Source of the DNA: Scatosoma sp045576335
GTDB taxonomy: Bacteria > Bacillota > Clostridia > Christensenellales > Borkfalkiaceae
Length of the DNA: 64,000 bases
Direction of reading: 5' to 3'
Assembly (NCBI GenBank): GCA_045576335.1
Contig: JAZNGH010000013.1
Location: 1-64,000 of the forward strand
The position numbers and the translations under genes were made by a program. Positions 46,248 to 54,136 of the stretch are shown here, piece after piece. Each line of letters opens with the position of its first letter. Position 1 is the stretch's first letter. The notes beneath the pieces were generated by a model that saw only the letters and a list, made by a program, of their open reading frames with translations, had not been told where the DNA came from and searched no databases.

Positions 46248-47085
46248 TCCAGTTCTCTCCTTTCCTCTTCAATTCCTTTGGTGTAACGCCGTAATAGCTT
46301 TTGAATTGTCTTAAAAAATAATTATAGTTACTGAAACCGCACCTTTCGGCAATCTCTTTTGTAGAATACGACGTGCATTTGAGAAGCATTTTCGCCTGCT
46401 CCAAGCGTATGTGTTTCAAATAGTTCGCCATCGTGTCGTTTTCGACCGCCTTAAAAAGCCGCCTTGCGTACGAATAGCTGATATACAGCTGTGTACACAT
46501 TTTTTCAAAGCTTAAATCTGCCTCGGAATACCTTTTTATCATTTCCTTCTTCAACAGACTGACCAGTCCTTGCTTTCTGTCCATATTGTAAGCGCCGGAT
46601 GATAGCGCGGAAATCACGTTGTAGAAAGCCGAAACGACGTCAAAATAGTTGGCGTTTTGCTGACGCGTTATTTCTTGGAACTCTATAATGCGCTTTAATA
46701 TCGTCGGATTTTCAAACACGTCGAGGACGGGCGTTTGCTCGGTCAAGCCTACGGAACGGAATATATCGCCCACGATATTGCCCTCCAAGGTAATCCACGT
46801 ATACGTCCAAGGGTCCGCCGTGTCGCCGTAATACTTAACGGGAACGTCCTTCGGCACGAAAAAGAATTGACCCGCGTGCATCTCGTATTTGGTATCGTTT
46901 ATGAAAAACAAGCCCTTACCGCTGTTTACGTAATGAAACGCATAACGCGGATTTGCTCTCCATTTATAAAACGGTTTGGCAACGGTGTTTTTATAATTAG
47001 TCATACCAACGTTGTAAACGTTAAGGTCTTCCCCGTAATTTTCTCTACCAACGTATACGTAATCCTTTGTTTCCATATCAATCAT
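46225..47085 (-). CDS. AraC family transcriptional regulator (locus 2)
   Basis: 286 residues. Cupin-type sensor domain (about 30-160, 'RYAFHYVNSGKGLFFINDTKYEMHAGQFFFVPKDVPVKYYGDT'); AraC DNA-binding domain (about 185-280, 'FEKMCTQLYISYSYARRLFKAVE', 'TKEIAERCGFSNYNYFLRQFKSYYGVTP'). First gene of the 15-gene minus-strand run. Its promoter carries a TGACAC/TGATAC direct repeat that recurs with identical spacing before the gene at 47358-49064, so those genes probably form its regulon. The start at 47085 has GGGGTGA upstream; an ATG three codons inside is also possible. Confidence 0.9.
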   Translation of the reverse strand: MIDMETKDYVYVGRENYGEDLNVYNVGMTNYKNTVAKPFYKWRANPRYAFHYVNSGKGLFFINDTKYEMHAGQFFFVPKDVPVKYYGDTADPWTYTWITLEGNIVGDIFRSVGLTEQTPVLDVFENPTILKRIIEFQEITRQQNANYFDVVSAFYNVISALSSGAYNMDRKQGLVSLLKKEMIKRYSEADLSFEKMCTQLYISYSYARRLFKAVENDTMANYLKHIRLEQAKMLLKCTSYSTKEIAERCGFSNYNYFLRQFKSYYGVTPKELKRKGENWNDGKNKA

Positions 47086-47109
47086 TCACCCCGAAAATGC
47101 CTCGATTTT

Positions 47110-47181
47110 ATTTTATCACCTTATTTTTACGCTGTCAATATCGAATAGTAAACCGTATCACCAATGGCATTTTTTGTGTCA
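47110..47181 (-). promoter_or_regulatory. Promoter and direct-repeat operator of the locus 2 AraC operon
   Basis: TTGACA (47133-47138), 17-nt spacer, TAAAAT (47110-47115). Sixteen bases upstream of the -35 is TGATAC (47155-47160), and eight bases further a 13-mer, TGACACAAAAAAT (47169-47181). TGACAC and TGATAC start 21 nt apart, two helical turns, as in AraC-type direct-repeat sites. The promoter at 49109-49180 has the same arrangement. Confidence 0.65.
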
Positions 47182-47232
47182 CGGATTATAGTTTTTTCAA
47201 GTTTCTCACGAAAATTATTAGCAAAAAATGCA

Positions 47233-47242
47233 CCCCCCCCCC
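47233..47242 (-). repeat. Second ten-base poly-G tract upstream of an AraC gene
   Basis: Ten consecutive C on the plus strand, about 50 bp upstream of the AraC operator. A perfect palindrome, TACCCA-CAT-TGGGTA (47247-47261), lies just beyond it. The tract is outside any reading frame. Length variation here could alter promoter geometry; function otherwise unknown. Confidence 0.7.
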
Positions 47243-47320
47243 ATCGTACCCACATTGGGTATGACGGAAGGGGGATACTATGAATTCTTGACAATTTATT
47301 CGATGCGTATGCGTTGCGTA

Positions 47321-47351
47321 AAAAAAGCCTTTATCCTTTTTCGGCTTTTTT
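47321..47351 (-). terminator. Intrinsic terminator after the GHL10-like gene
   Basis: Stem AAAAAAGCC (47343-47351 on the minus strand) with GGCTTTTTT (47321-47329), starting seven bases after the stop codon at 47358; the downstream arm supplies the T run. Confidence 0.75.
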
Positions 47352-47357
47352 ATTTGG

Positions 47358-49064
47358 TTAACCGCGCCAGTTGGGGCTGAACGAGGAAATATCCTTATCG
47401 TCCAAGGACATTACTCTATGGTAGGCATAGATATATCCGTCCTCCGCTTCTTGACCACGGGAAATTATTTTTTCGCCTTGCAGGCTTTGTACGTTTTTGG
47501 CTTTATGGTTGGAATTCCACGATAAGAAGTTATTTATTCCGATTTCCCTTAACGCCTTTGCCAACGCAAGGTTATACTTATACGAGCAAAACTCCCACGT
47601 CAAGGTTGCCATAAATTCTACGCCCGTACCCTCTAACAGTTCCTTAAATTCTTTTGCACCGTTGACGATAACGGAAATATCGCCGTCGCTGAAATATCTT
47701 TTTACAACAGCACGCTTTGCGTTTTCTGCTTTGAACGCTTCCAAATCAATCGTGCCGTCGTCTTTCAGGCAGTTGGTAAGGTCCTCGTAATGCTTCATCA
47801 AGCCTTGCGAAACGCTGTCTATCAAGCCTTCTTTCGCCCAAGTTTCCACGTCTAAACCGAAGTTTCTGCTGGAAACGGGGTCATAAAATACGATAACGTT
47901 GATTTTTCTGTCGCAATTTCTTGCCTTCAAAGCCGCCTTTAACTCGCGGAGAAAGGTCGTCATAAATTCGCCAAGCACGGTATGTAATCTGGGGTCGGCA
48001 AACGGCAACGTTCTTGCGTCCACCCCGTACAATTCCTTTACTCTGTCTATAACGGGTTGTTCGAACGCGACGTACATACCGCGCTTAAATATCAAGCTGA
48101 TACCGTCGAAATCGTATGACAAGCTATCGAGCAAACAATCAATTGCCAGCTTACGAACCTCGGGATAGGCGTAAGAGAGTATTTGCAGTTTTCTGCCATC
48201 CCGCGTATAACAGGCACAATCGGGGTGCAGGTGCACGAAATGCTCGTGTACGTTACTATCGTTCGGCATAACGAAATCGCCCATTTCCACACGGCAGGTT
48301 GCGTATACTTCATAGCCTAAATCGTGCGCCTTTTGTAAACAGACGGGAAGGTAGGTAGCCAGCTCTTTTCCGTATTTGTGATAGTATTCCTTACGGCCAA
48401 TCGAACCGTAACGGCGTTCAACAACGTCCCCGTCGAACGTCGTATGCTTGAAAAATGGAAATTCATACATCAGTTTTCCGCCCCACGCGCCTTGCAGCAT
48501 TTCAATCCTGCCCGTCAATTCTTGCGGTGCGTCGTACGTTGTTTCGCCCGTATAATCCATATCGAAGTGGAAGGATACTTGTCCCCCTTCCGTTTTCGTA
48601 TAGTCTTGAATTTCCTTTTCCGTCATAGGCACGAGCTTCACGAACAGAATCGAAGCAATCAATTCAGGTCGCTTAAAATCCGTCTTAAAAATCGTCAAAT
48701 CGTTTTTGGAAAAGTCCATACTCTTGAAATACACCTCTTGCGCCCATTCGCAAGGCAGCCATTGTTCCGTTCCAAAAAGCTGGGGATTTACGATGGTCTT
48801 TTCCTTGGTGTTGCTGTTTTGCACACCTAAACATTCTTCTCCGCCAAAGCGGATAAGACCCAAATACACCTTGTGCCATCCCTTCACGTTGAATTTTAAG
48901 GTGACGGGTTGCGGGTACGTATTTTGCCCCGCATGCAGCATTTTACCTTTGAACGAGCCTAATTCATAGGGCATAACCTGCCATTTATCCGACGTGAGCG
49001 TTGCGGAAATATTTTCCTTTTCCACGACCAGCTCGTCTAAATTGCTAAATAGTAATTCATTCAT
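47358..49064 (-). CDS. GHL10-like TIM-barrel protein, probable glycoside hydrolase
   Basis: 568 residues, no signal peptide. The N-terminal beta-sandwich domain (about 1-165) precedes a probable TIM barrel: 'QKAHDLGYEVYATCRVEM', 'HPDCACYTRDGRK', 'YAYPEVRKLAIDCLLDSL', 'YDFDGISLIFKRG', 'RELKAALKARNCDRKINVIVF'. The strand pattern and 'YDFDGI' resemble DUF187/GHL10-type hydrolases, which are poorly characterised; catalytic residues are not assigned. It has a consensus promoter with the same operator as the locus 2 AraC gene and its own terminator, so it is a separate unit of that regulon. GAAGGAG precedes the ATG. Confidence 0.6.
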   Translation of the reverse strand: MNELLFSNLDELVVEKENISATLTSDKWQVMPYELGSFKGKMLHAGQNTYPQPVTLKFNVKGWHKVYLGLIRFGGEECLGVQNSNTKEKTIVNPQLFGTEQWLPCEWAQEVYFKSMDFSKNDLTIFKTDFKRPELIASILFVKLVPMTEKEIQDYTKTEGGQVSFHFDMDYTGETTYDAPQELTGRIEMLQGAWGGKLMYEFPFFKHTTFDGDVVERRYGSIGRKEYYHKYGKELATYLPVCLQKAHDLGYEVYATCRVEMGDFVMPNDSNVHEHFVHLHPDCACYTRDGRKLQILSYAYPEVRKLAIDCLLDSLSYDFDGISLIFKRGMYVAFEQPVIDRVKELYGVDARTLPFADPRLHTVLGEFMTTFLRELKAALKARNCDRKINVIVFYDPVSSRNFGLDVETWAKEGLIDSVSQGLMKHYEDLTNCLKDDGTIDLEAFKAENAKRAVVKRYFSDGDISVIVNGAKEFKELLEGTGVEFMATLTWEFCSYKYNLALAKALREIGINNFLSWNSNHKAKNVQSLQGEKIISRGQEAEDGYIYAYHRVMSLDDKDISSFSPNWRG

Positions 49065-49108
49065 TTTTTAACTCCTTCTCGTTGATTTTTATAAAATCAC
49101 TTGTTTTT

Positions 49109-49180
49109 ATTATACTTTCACGCATTTTATTTGTCAATACGTATTGAAAAAGTGTATCAATTCCTATATTTTTTGTGTCA
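49109..49180 (-). promoter_or_regulatory. Consensus promoter and shared operator of the GHL10-like gene
   Basis: TTGACA (49132-49137), 17-nt spacer, TATAAT (49109-49114): a perfect sigma-A promoter. TGATAC (49154-49159) lies 16 bases upstream of the -35, and TGACACAAAAAAT (49168-49180) eight bases beyond it. Sequence and spacing match the element before the AraC gene at 46225-47085. Confidence 0.75.
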
Positions 49181-49212
49181 AAATTTAGTGTTTTTTCGTG
49201 TAATAAAATGCA

Positions 49213-49242
49213 CCCCGCGCAAAAGCTTTCTTTTGCGCGGGG
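49213..49242 (-). terminator. Intrinsic terminator after the GH78-type gene
   Basis: Perfect 13-bp GC-rich stem (49213-49225 with 49230-49242) and 4-nt loop, followed on the minus strand by a T-rich stretch, 13 nt after the stop codon at 49256. Confidence 0.85.
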
Positions 49243-49255
49243 TTGACCCGTATGA

Positions 49256-51481
49256 TTAAATTTTCTCTATCGTCCTTACGCCGTCTTTCACGACTACCTT
49301 GACGCCGCCCTTTTTCCATGGGAAGAAAAATTCGCAATCAATACCCACGTATTTATCGATAAATTGCGGTTCGTCTTGATAGAAGCCCGTAAAGCCCGTA
49401 AGGGAGGCAATCACAATACAACCCGCGTACGCGCCTATGCCGTGATTACAGCTCGCTCTTGCGTGAACGTTCTCCCATAAAGTCATGGTTTTATCCGCCA
49501 TTAAGCCGTAAACGTCAACGATTTCCTTTAACGCTTTTTCCACTTCGCCGTATTCGATAAACATCGTTTCCCGCATAACAAGCCCCGTTATTACGTTCGC
49601 TTTATCGATATGGGGATATACCTCTGCATTATTTCTCGTCGGCACGAAAACGTTATAAAGCTTGCTATAAAGCTCCGGATACGTGTCTTTCGTGGCGATT
49701 CCAGAGAAAAACGCGTGATACTGACAGGCTTCGCTTATATGATTTAAGGATTTCAATTTGCCGTTTTCTCTTACGCGGTTATCTTCAAAAAACTGTCCGT
49801 TGAACGATTGCTTTACGATGCTCCTCTTGACCCTTTCACAATTTTTTGTAAGCTTTTGCGTATGCCAAAGCTTATCAACGGTAGTTAGCATTTTATAATA
49901 CATCATATTCGATGGATAATTCACCCCACAGACAAACTCTCTCGTGTTTGCCTGTGACCATTCCACGAAAATCCAGCTATCAAGGTCCTCTAATAAGCCG
50001 TCGGAATTTTCATAGCCCTTAAAAAATTCCATCAGAGAGAAAATCTGCTTCTTGGCAAGCTTTTTAAGCCGTTTATCCCCCGAATTAAGGATATACTCAC
50101 ACATAATAATAACGTACCAAAAAGCACAGTTCGGTATATATACTCCGTCTATATGGTCCGACGGATAACACATAGGTATCATGTGCTTGGGAAGCTCGGG
50201 GATTTGCCCTGCAAGCGCGTAATTTTCAAGCGTATTTCTCAACGCGTCGAAGCTACCCGTAAACGTCGTCGCGCTATGGCGCGAATAATAAATATCGTTT
50301 ATCCACCCCGCACGCTCTCTCGACGGACAATCCATAAGAAGGTCGCTTGAATTTTGCGCTACCGTATTCGCCGCCGCTTGAATAATTTTTTTCAGCTGTT
50401 TATCGGCAATCTTAAAAGTCAGCTTAAACGCGTCCTTATTTTCAACGGGAACGACGTTGACGTTCTTGATTTTTACACTGCCTTTTATTACGATAATTTG
50501 TGCGTAGCGCATCGTATAAGGCTCTATCGTCTGCAACGAATACGTGCCTTTCTTTATCTTCCATTTAAGCACGTTACAGCAGCAAAGTCTTTTGAAGTTT
50601 ACCGTTCCATTTTCATCTAAAATCTCGTCGAAAACAACGTATACCTCGGAATCCTCCAACGCTTCCACGTCGCAACCTATAAACCCGCTTACGTTACGCT
50701 TCAAATCGTACAAGGCATATTCGTTTGCACAAACATTACCCTTTTTCTCGCTTTTTTTGTAAGTGAATTTACTTGCCGTGTCGGTAAGACATTCTTGCAA
50801 TTCGTGTTTATAGTAACCGTCAAAAGCATTGCCAACTTGATTGATAGACCTATCCTGCCAGCACGAACGGCTTTCGTCGATAACGACCCTACCGTTTTCT
50901 ATCGCCTCGTTTGCTTTAACAATATAAAGGCGAGGATAAGGTACGCCCCTTGATAATATTTTCGGTTGCGTAACCCCCACGGTTTCAAGCTCCTCGCCAA
51001 AAAGCGACGGGGTAGAAAGATAACGGCTCAAATCGGCAATCTGCTCAAAGCTTTCCGCAAAGCCTCTTTGGAAGCTGTAACGCTGTACGTTTTTCACTCT
51101 TACGGAAAAATCGTAACACTTAAAATCGCGCGTGGTATACGTCTTTCCTGCCAAGGAAAGATGACAATAAAAATAGGGCGTGTCTTTTATTATATTATAA
51201 GCAGGAACGTTATACGCGCTTACAAGGGCAGCTATGCGATGTTTTCCCCGTTTAAGCGCAATAGTCTTTTTGTCCATACGGCAGTAGCCTTTCGCCGCTC
51301 TTGCAGGACCAAACATACGCAAGCTCCCGTCAACGTAAAGCTTGTACATTCCGTTTGCCGTAAGGTCCAGCCTTGCCAAGCAGTCTTTATCCGCTACCAC
51401 GTCAAGAATAAAAACGAGATTGGTATTTTTTGTTTCAAGTTGGCTTTTCGCCCATAAAAAATCAAACGTAGTATTGCTCAT
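49256..51481 (-). CDS. GH78-type (alpha-L-rhamnosidase-like) glycoside hydrolase
   Basis: 741 residues, no signal peptide. N-terminal beta-sandwich modules (about 1-345) include the carbohydrate-binding-like 'ANGMYKLYVDGSLRMFGPAR'. An (alpha/alpha)6 barrel follows from about 355, with the family signature 'MDCPSRERAGWINDIYYSRH' (383 onwards), 'FVEWSQANTREF' and 'ARASCNHGIGAY' late in the barrel. Family members release terminal alpha-L-rhamnose by inversion; a different terminal sugar cannot be excluded. The start overlaps the phosphatase stop by 4 nt (ATGA), so the two are translationally coupled. Confidence 0.78.
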   Translation of the reverse strand: MSNTTFDFLWAKSQLETKNTNLVFILDVVADKDCLARLDLTANGMYKLYVDGSLRMFGPARAAKGYCRMDKKTIALKRGKHRIAALVSAYNVPAYNIIKDTPYFYCHLSLAGKTYTTRDFKCYDFSVRVKNVQRYSFQRGFAESFEQIADLSRYLSTPSLFGEELETVGVTQPKILSRGVPYPRLYIVKANEAIENGRVVIDESRSCWQDRSINQVGNAFDGYYKHELQECLTDTASKFTYKKSEKKGNVCANEYALYDLKRNVSGFIGCDVEALEDSEVYVVFDEILDENGTVNFKRLCCCNVLKWKIKKGTYSLQTIEPYTMRYAQIIVIKGSVKIKNVNVVPVENKDAFKLTFKIADKQLKKIIQAAANTVAQNSSDLLMDCPSRERAGWINDIYYSRHSATTFTGSFDALRNTLENYALAGQIPELPKHMIPMCYPSDHIDGVYIPNCAFWYVIIMCEYILNSGDKRLKKLAKKQIFSLMEFFKGYENSDGLLEDLDSWIFVEWSQANTREFVCGVNYPSNMMYYKMLTTVDKLWHTQKLTKNCERVKRSIVKQSFNGQFFEDNRVRENGKLKSLNHISEACQYHAFFSGIATKDTYPELYSKLYNVFVPTRNNAEVYPHIDKANVITGLVMRETMFIEYGEVEKALKEIVDVYGLMADKTMTLWENVHARASCNHGIGAYAGCIVIASLTGFTGFYQDEPQFIDKYVGIDCEFFFPWKKGGVKVVVKDGVRTIEKI

Positions 51482-52482
51482 ATTTTTATAATCCTAACGA
51501 TTTTATCCATACATTCTTGGGTTACGCCACAATCCAACAAAAACGCTCTTACCAACACCGATAACGGAGCATTCGGTTCGGCGTATTTTTTTAATTCCGT
51601 TAAAAATTCAGTAAAATACGGTGCCGTTCTCCATCTACGCCCGTTATCAACGCCTTCCGTAAGCCCCATCGTATAGCTTGACAATCCCGTAATTTCATAA
51701 TCGGTAAATATATCGTCATCCGACTCACCCACTAAAGCTCTTAAATATAATGCAATCATGCCCGTTCGGTCGGCTCCGCCAACGCAATGGATATAGACGG
51801 GATACTTCGTTTCGTCCGCCAAAACTTCCATAATTTGACATATATGCTTTTTATGCGCCGGCTCAAATATCTCTAAATACGGTCTATACCCTATTTGAAT
51901 CAGCTCAACCTTATCTTTGACGGGCGAGTCGTCTATATGAGGCTGATAGAAGCCACGTACATCAAGCTCCGTCTTAATTTTCAAATCGTAAATAAACGTT
52001 TGTCTTCCTTGCTCTGTCAAATGATAAAACTCGTCAAATTCTGTTCCGCGGTATAAAATGCCTTGTTTAATTTTATTTCCACCAAGATCACGAACGTTTA
52101 ATGCTCCGTCCACACGGATAAAACGCGGAATATTTAATAAAGTCGTAAAGCAACGACCTTCTCCGCCATTGACGCGCCAAAAATACTTTTGTCCTATTTT
52201 CAAATTATCCAAAAAATACACGTTTTCATTCGTTTTTATACAAGTGGAAACACTAAAATCTTCATTCTCGGAAATCTCTAATATGTATGCGGCCGACCCG
52301 TCTGTTTCCCAAGATAATTCTATAGCTCTTGGATAAGAGCACTCTTGTTTGTTTTTTACCGTATACAGCCAATCAATAGCCTTTTCCGTTCCTTCTTCGT
52401 GTATTTTATTTATAAAAGTATTTTGTATATCCGTATGCGTATCAAAGATAAAATCGTTTTCAGGATAATTTAATTTTGCCAT
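51478..52482 (-). CDS. Tyrosine phosphatase (Y_phosphatase3 type) with N-terminal fibronectin-like domain
   Basis: 334 residues, no signal peptide. Residues about 52-112 look like a fibronectin III-type sandwich ('AIELSWETDGSAAYILEIS', 'GQKYFWRV'). The phosphatase domain starts with the typical 'NVRDLGG' (129-135) and has the P-loop 'HCVGGADRTG' with nucleophile C233 and R239. It should hydrolyse phosphotyrosine or another phosphoester. Its position ahead of a GH78-type gene, in the same mRNA, hints at a phosphorylated sugar or a regulatory protein as substrate, but this is inference. Promoter at 52536-52564. Confidence 0.85.
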   Translation of the reverse strand: MAKLNYPENDFIFDTHTDIQNTFINKIHEEGTEKAIDWLYTVKNKQECSYPRAIELSWETDGSAAYILEISENEDFSVSTCIKTNENVYFLDNLKIGQKYFWRVNGGEGRCFTTLLNIPRFIRVDGALNVRDLGGNKIKQGILYRGTEFDEFYHLTEQGRQTFIYDLKIKTELDVRGFYQPHIDDSPVKDKVELIQIGYRPYLEIFEPAHKKHICQIMEVLADETKYPVYIHCVGGADRTGMIALYLRALVGESDDDIFTDYEITGLSSYTMGLTEGVDNGRRWRTAPYFTEFLTELKKYAEPNAPLSVLVRAFLLDCGVTQECMDKIVRIIKI

Positions 52483-52535
52483 ATAAAATTCTCCTATTCT
52501 AAAATTATTTCCTTCTAACCAGAGTGATTGATGAC

Positions 52536-52564
52536 ATTATACAAAATCCATTTTCAAAAGTCAA
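52536..52564 (-). promoter_or_regulatory. Promoter of the phosphatase/GH78-type operon
   Basis: TTGACT (52559-52564), 17-nt spacer, TATAAT (52536-52541); predicted leader about 47 nt with AGGAG before the ATG at 52482. Confidence 0.8.
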
Positions 52565-52723
52565 GTGGCTTAAAAATACTTTTGAGGAATGGGTCAAAAA
52601 TTACACCTTTAAGCGGTTTTGTTAATGCCACTCACATTTTATCCCATTCTCCAAAACAGCAACGACAAGCAATGCGTAGCGATTATCGCAAAAAATCAGG
52701 GAATTGAATATATCATTTATGCA

Positions 52724-52768
52724 AAAAACGAGGTTTTATGCATAATTTTTTGCATAAAACCTTGTTTT

Positions 52769-52769
<1 letters not shown>
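52724..52769 (-). terminator. Intrinsic terminator of tRNA-Thr
   Basis: 19-bp stem with one wobble pair (52751-52769 with 52724-52742) and 8-nt loop. The first base of the hairpin coincides with the final A of the encoded CCA, and the trailing arm ends in a T run. Confidence 0.8.
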
Positions 52770-52844
<75 letters not shown>

Positions 52845-52888
52845 GATAATTCGTTGAAACGCAAACCCGTTACAACGATTACTATGAC

Positions 52889-52917
52889 ATTATAGTTAAA
52901 TTTTTATCAAATGTCAA
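52889..52917 (-). promoter_or_regulatory. Consensus promoter of tRNA-Thr
   Basis: TTGACA (52912-52917), 17-nt spacer, TATAAT (52889-52894), a perfect sigma-A promoter; predicted start about 38 nt before the mature tRNA. Confidence 0.85.
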
Positions 52918-52964
52918 GTTAAAACAACGACCTTTTCAAAAAATTTTTTGCTTTTTACAACTTT

Positions 52965-54122
52965 TTATATTTTGATTCTTTCCGTACTCGCAAAGGCTTC
53001 TGCAATCAAACCCTCGACGTCTAATTTTGCCTCTTCCCTCTCGATTTCTTCCAGCTTTGGACGAATAGCAGGGAAATCGGGCAAAAAGACCGTACAGCAA
53101 TCCTCAAACGGCAAAATGGAGGTTTCATACGCGCCGATTTTCACCGAACGTTCGATAATTTCATTTTTATCAAAGCCCACCAAAGGCCGCAATACGGGCA
53201 ATTTCTCCACCACCGAATTAGAAGAGGTCATGCCCTCAATCGTTTGGCTGGCGACTTGTCCCAAGCTTTCGCCCGTAATCAGGCATTGCGCGCCGATTTT
53301 TAACGCGTGGCGTTCGGCTATCCTATACATAAAGCGGCGCAAAAGCGTAATCATAAGCTGTGGTTTGCATTTCTCGTGAATCGCCTCTTGAATATGCGTT
53401 ACGCTGACGGAATAAAAATTCGTACCGCAAGTGTACTCGGAAAGAATGGTCGCCAACTCAACGACCTTTTCCTTGGCTTGCATATTTGTATACGGGTAGC
53501 TATGGAAATGCAGGCAATCGACTTTCATGCCGCGCTTTGCCATCATGTGCCCCGCAACGGGACTGTCAATCCCGCCCGAAAGCAGAAGTAGCCCTTTTCC
53601 CGCCGTACCGACGGGCATACCGTTCGCCCCCTCGATAAATTCCCCGAACACGAGTGCAGAGCCGTGTTCCCGAATATCCACGCGAACGGTGAAGGAGGGA
53701 TTATGCACGTCTACCGTCAGCTTCCCTTTCGCGTTTTCAAGCAACATACCGCCAAGCTCTTTACTGATTTCAATAGAGGTCAGCGGGTATTTTTTATCGC
53801 CGCGGTGAGATTCCACCTTAAAAGAACCGCTCTCGCGCGAAATAAGCTTTGCCGCCTCGAAAAGCGATTGCATATCCGTCGTCGTTTCAAAAGCAAGGCT
53901 AATCGTATGCACGCCGAATACCTTTTTCAATTTGTCTACGATTTGTTCCGTATACTCCTCTTCGAAGCTTTGTACGAGATAACGCCCGCTTTGTTTAATC
54001 AATTCACAAGAAAAATCCTTTAACGCGCGTTGCAAATTCGTTTCAAAGGCGCGTTCGAAAAAGCCTCTGTTTTTTCCCTTTAACCAAATTTCCGAATAGC
54101 GGATAATAATTACTCTTTTCAT
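52965..54122 (-). CDS. thiI: tRNA 4-thiouridine synthase ThiI
   Basis: 385 residues. N-terminal ferredoxin-like and THUMP domains (about 1-165, RNA binding), then the PP-loop adenylation domain with 'SGGIDSPVA' (182-190). It activates U8 of tRNA with ATP so that sulfur can be inserted; it may also supply thiamine sulfur. The C-terminal rhodanese domain of enterobacterial ThiI is absent, as is normal in Firmicutes, where a dedicated cysteine desulfurase delivers sulfur directly. That partner is the gene 14 nt upstream. Confidence 0.95.
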   Translation of the reverse strand: MKRVIIIRYSEIWLKGKNRGFFERAFETNLQRALKDFSCELIKQSGRYLVQSFEEEYTEQIVDKLKKVFGVHTISLAFETTTDMQSLFEAAKLISRESGSFKVESHRGDKKYPLTSIEISKELGGMLLENAKGKLTVDVHNPSFTVRVDIREHGSALVFGEFIEGANGMPVGTAGKGLLLLSGGIDSPVAGHMMAKRGMKVDCLHFHSYPYTNMQAKEKVVELATILSEYTCGTNFYSVSVTHIQEAIHEKCKPQLMITLLRRFMYRIAERHALKIGAQCLITGESLGQVASQTIEGMTSSNSVVEKLPVLRPLVGFDKNEIIERSVKIGAYETSILPFEDCCTVFLPDFPAIRPKLEEIEREEAKLDVEGLIAEAFASTERIKI

Positions 54123-54136
54123 CTTCGTTTTTTCCT

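Noticed and set aside
47281..47320. Plus-strand TTGACA near 47288 as a promoter
   Set aside because: No -10 at suitable distance and no plus-strand gene downstream.
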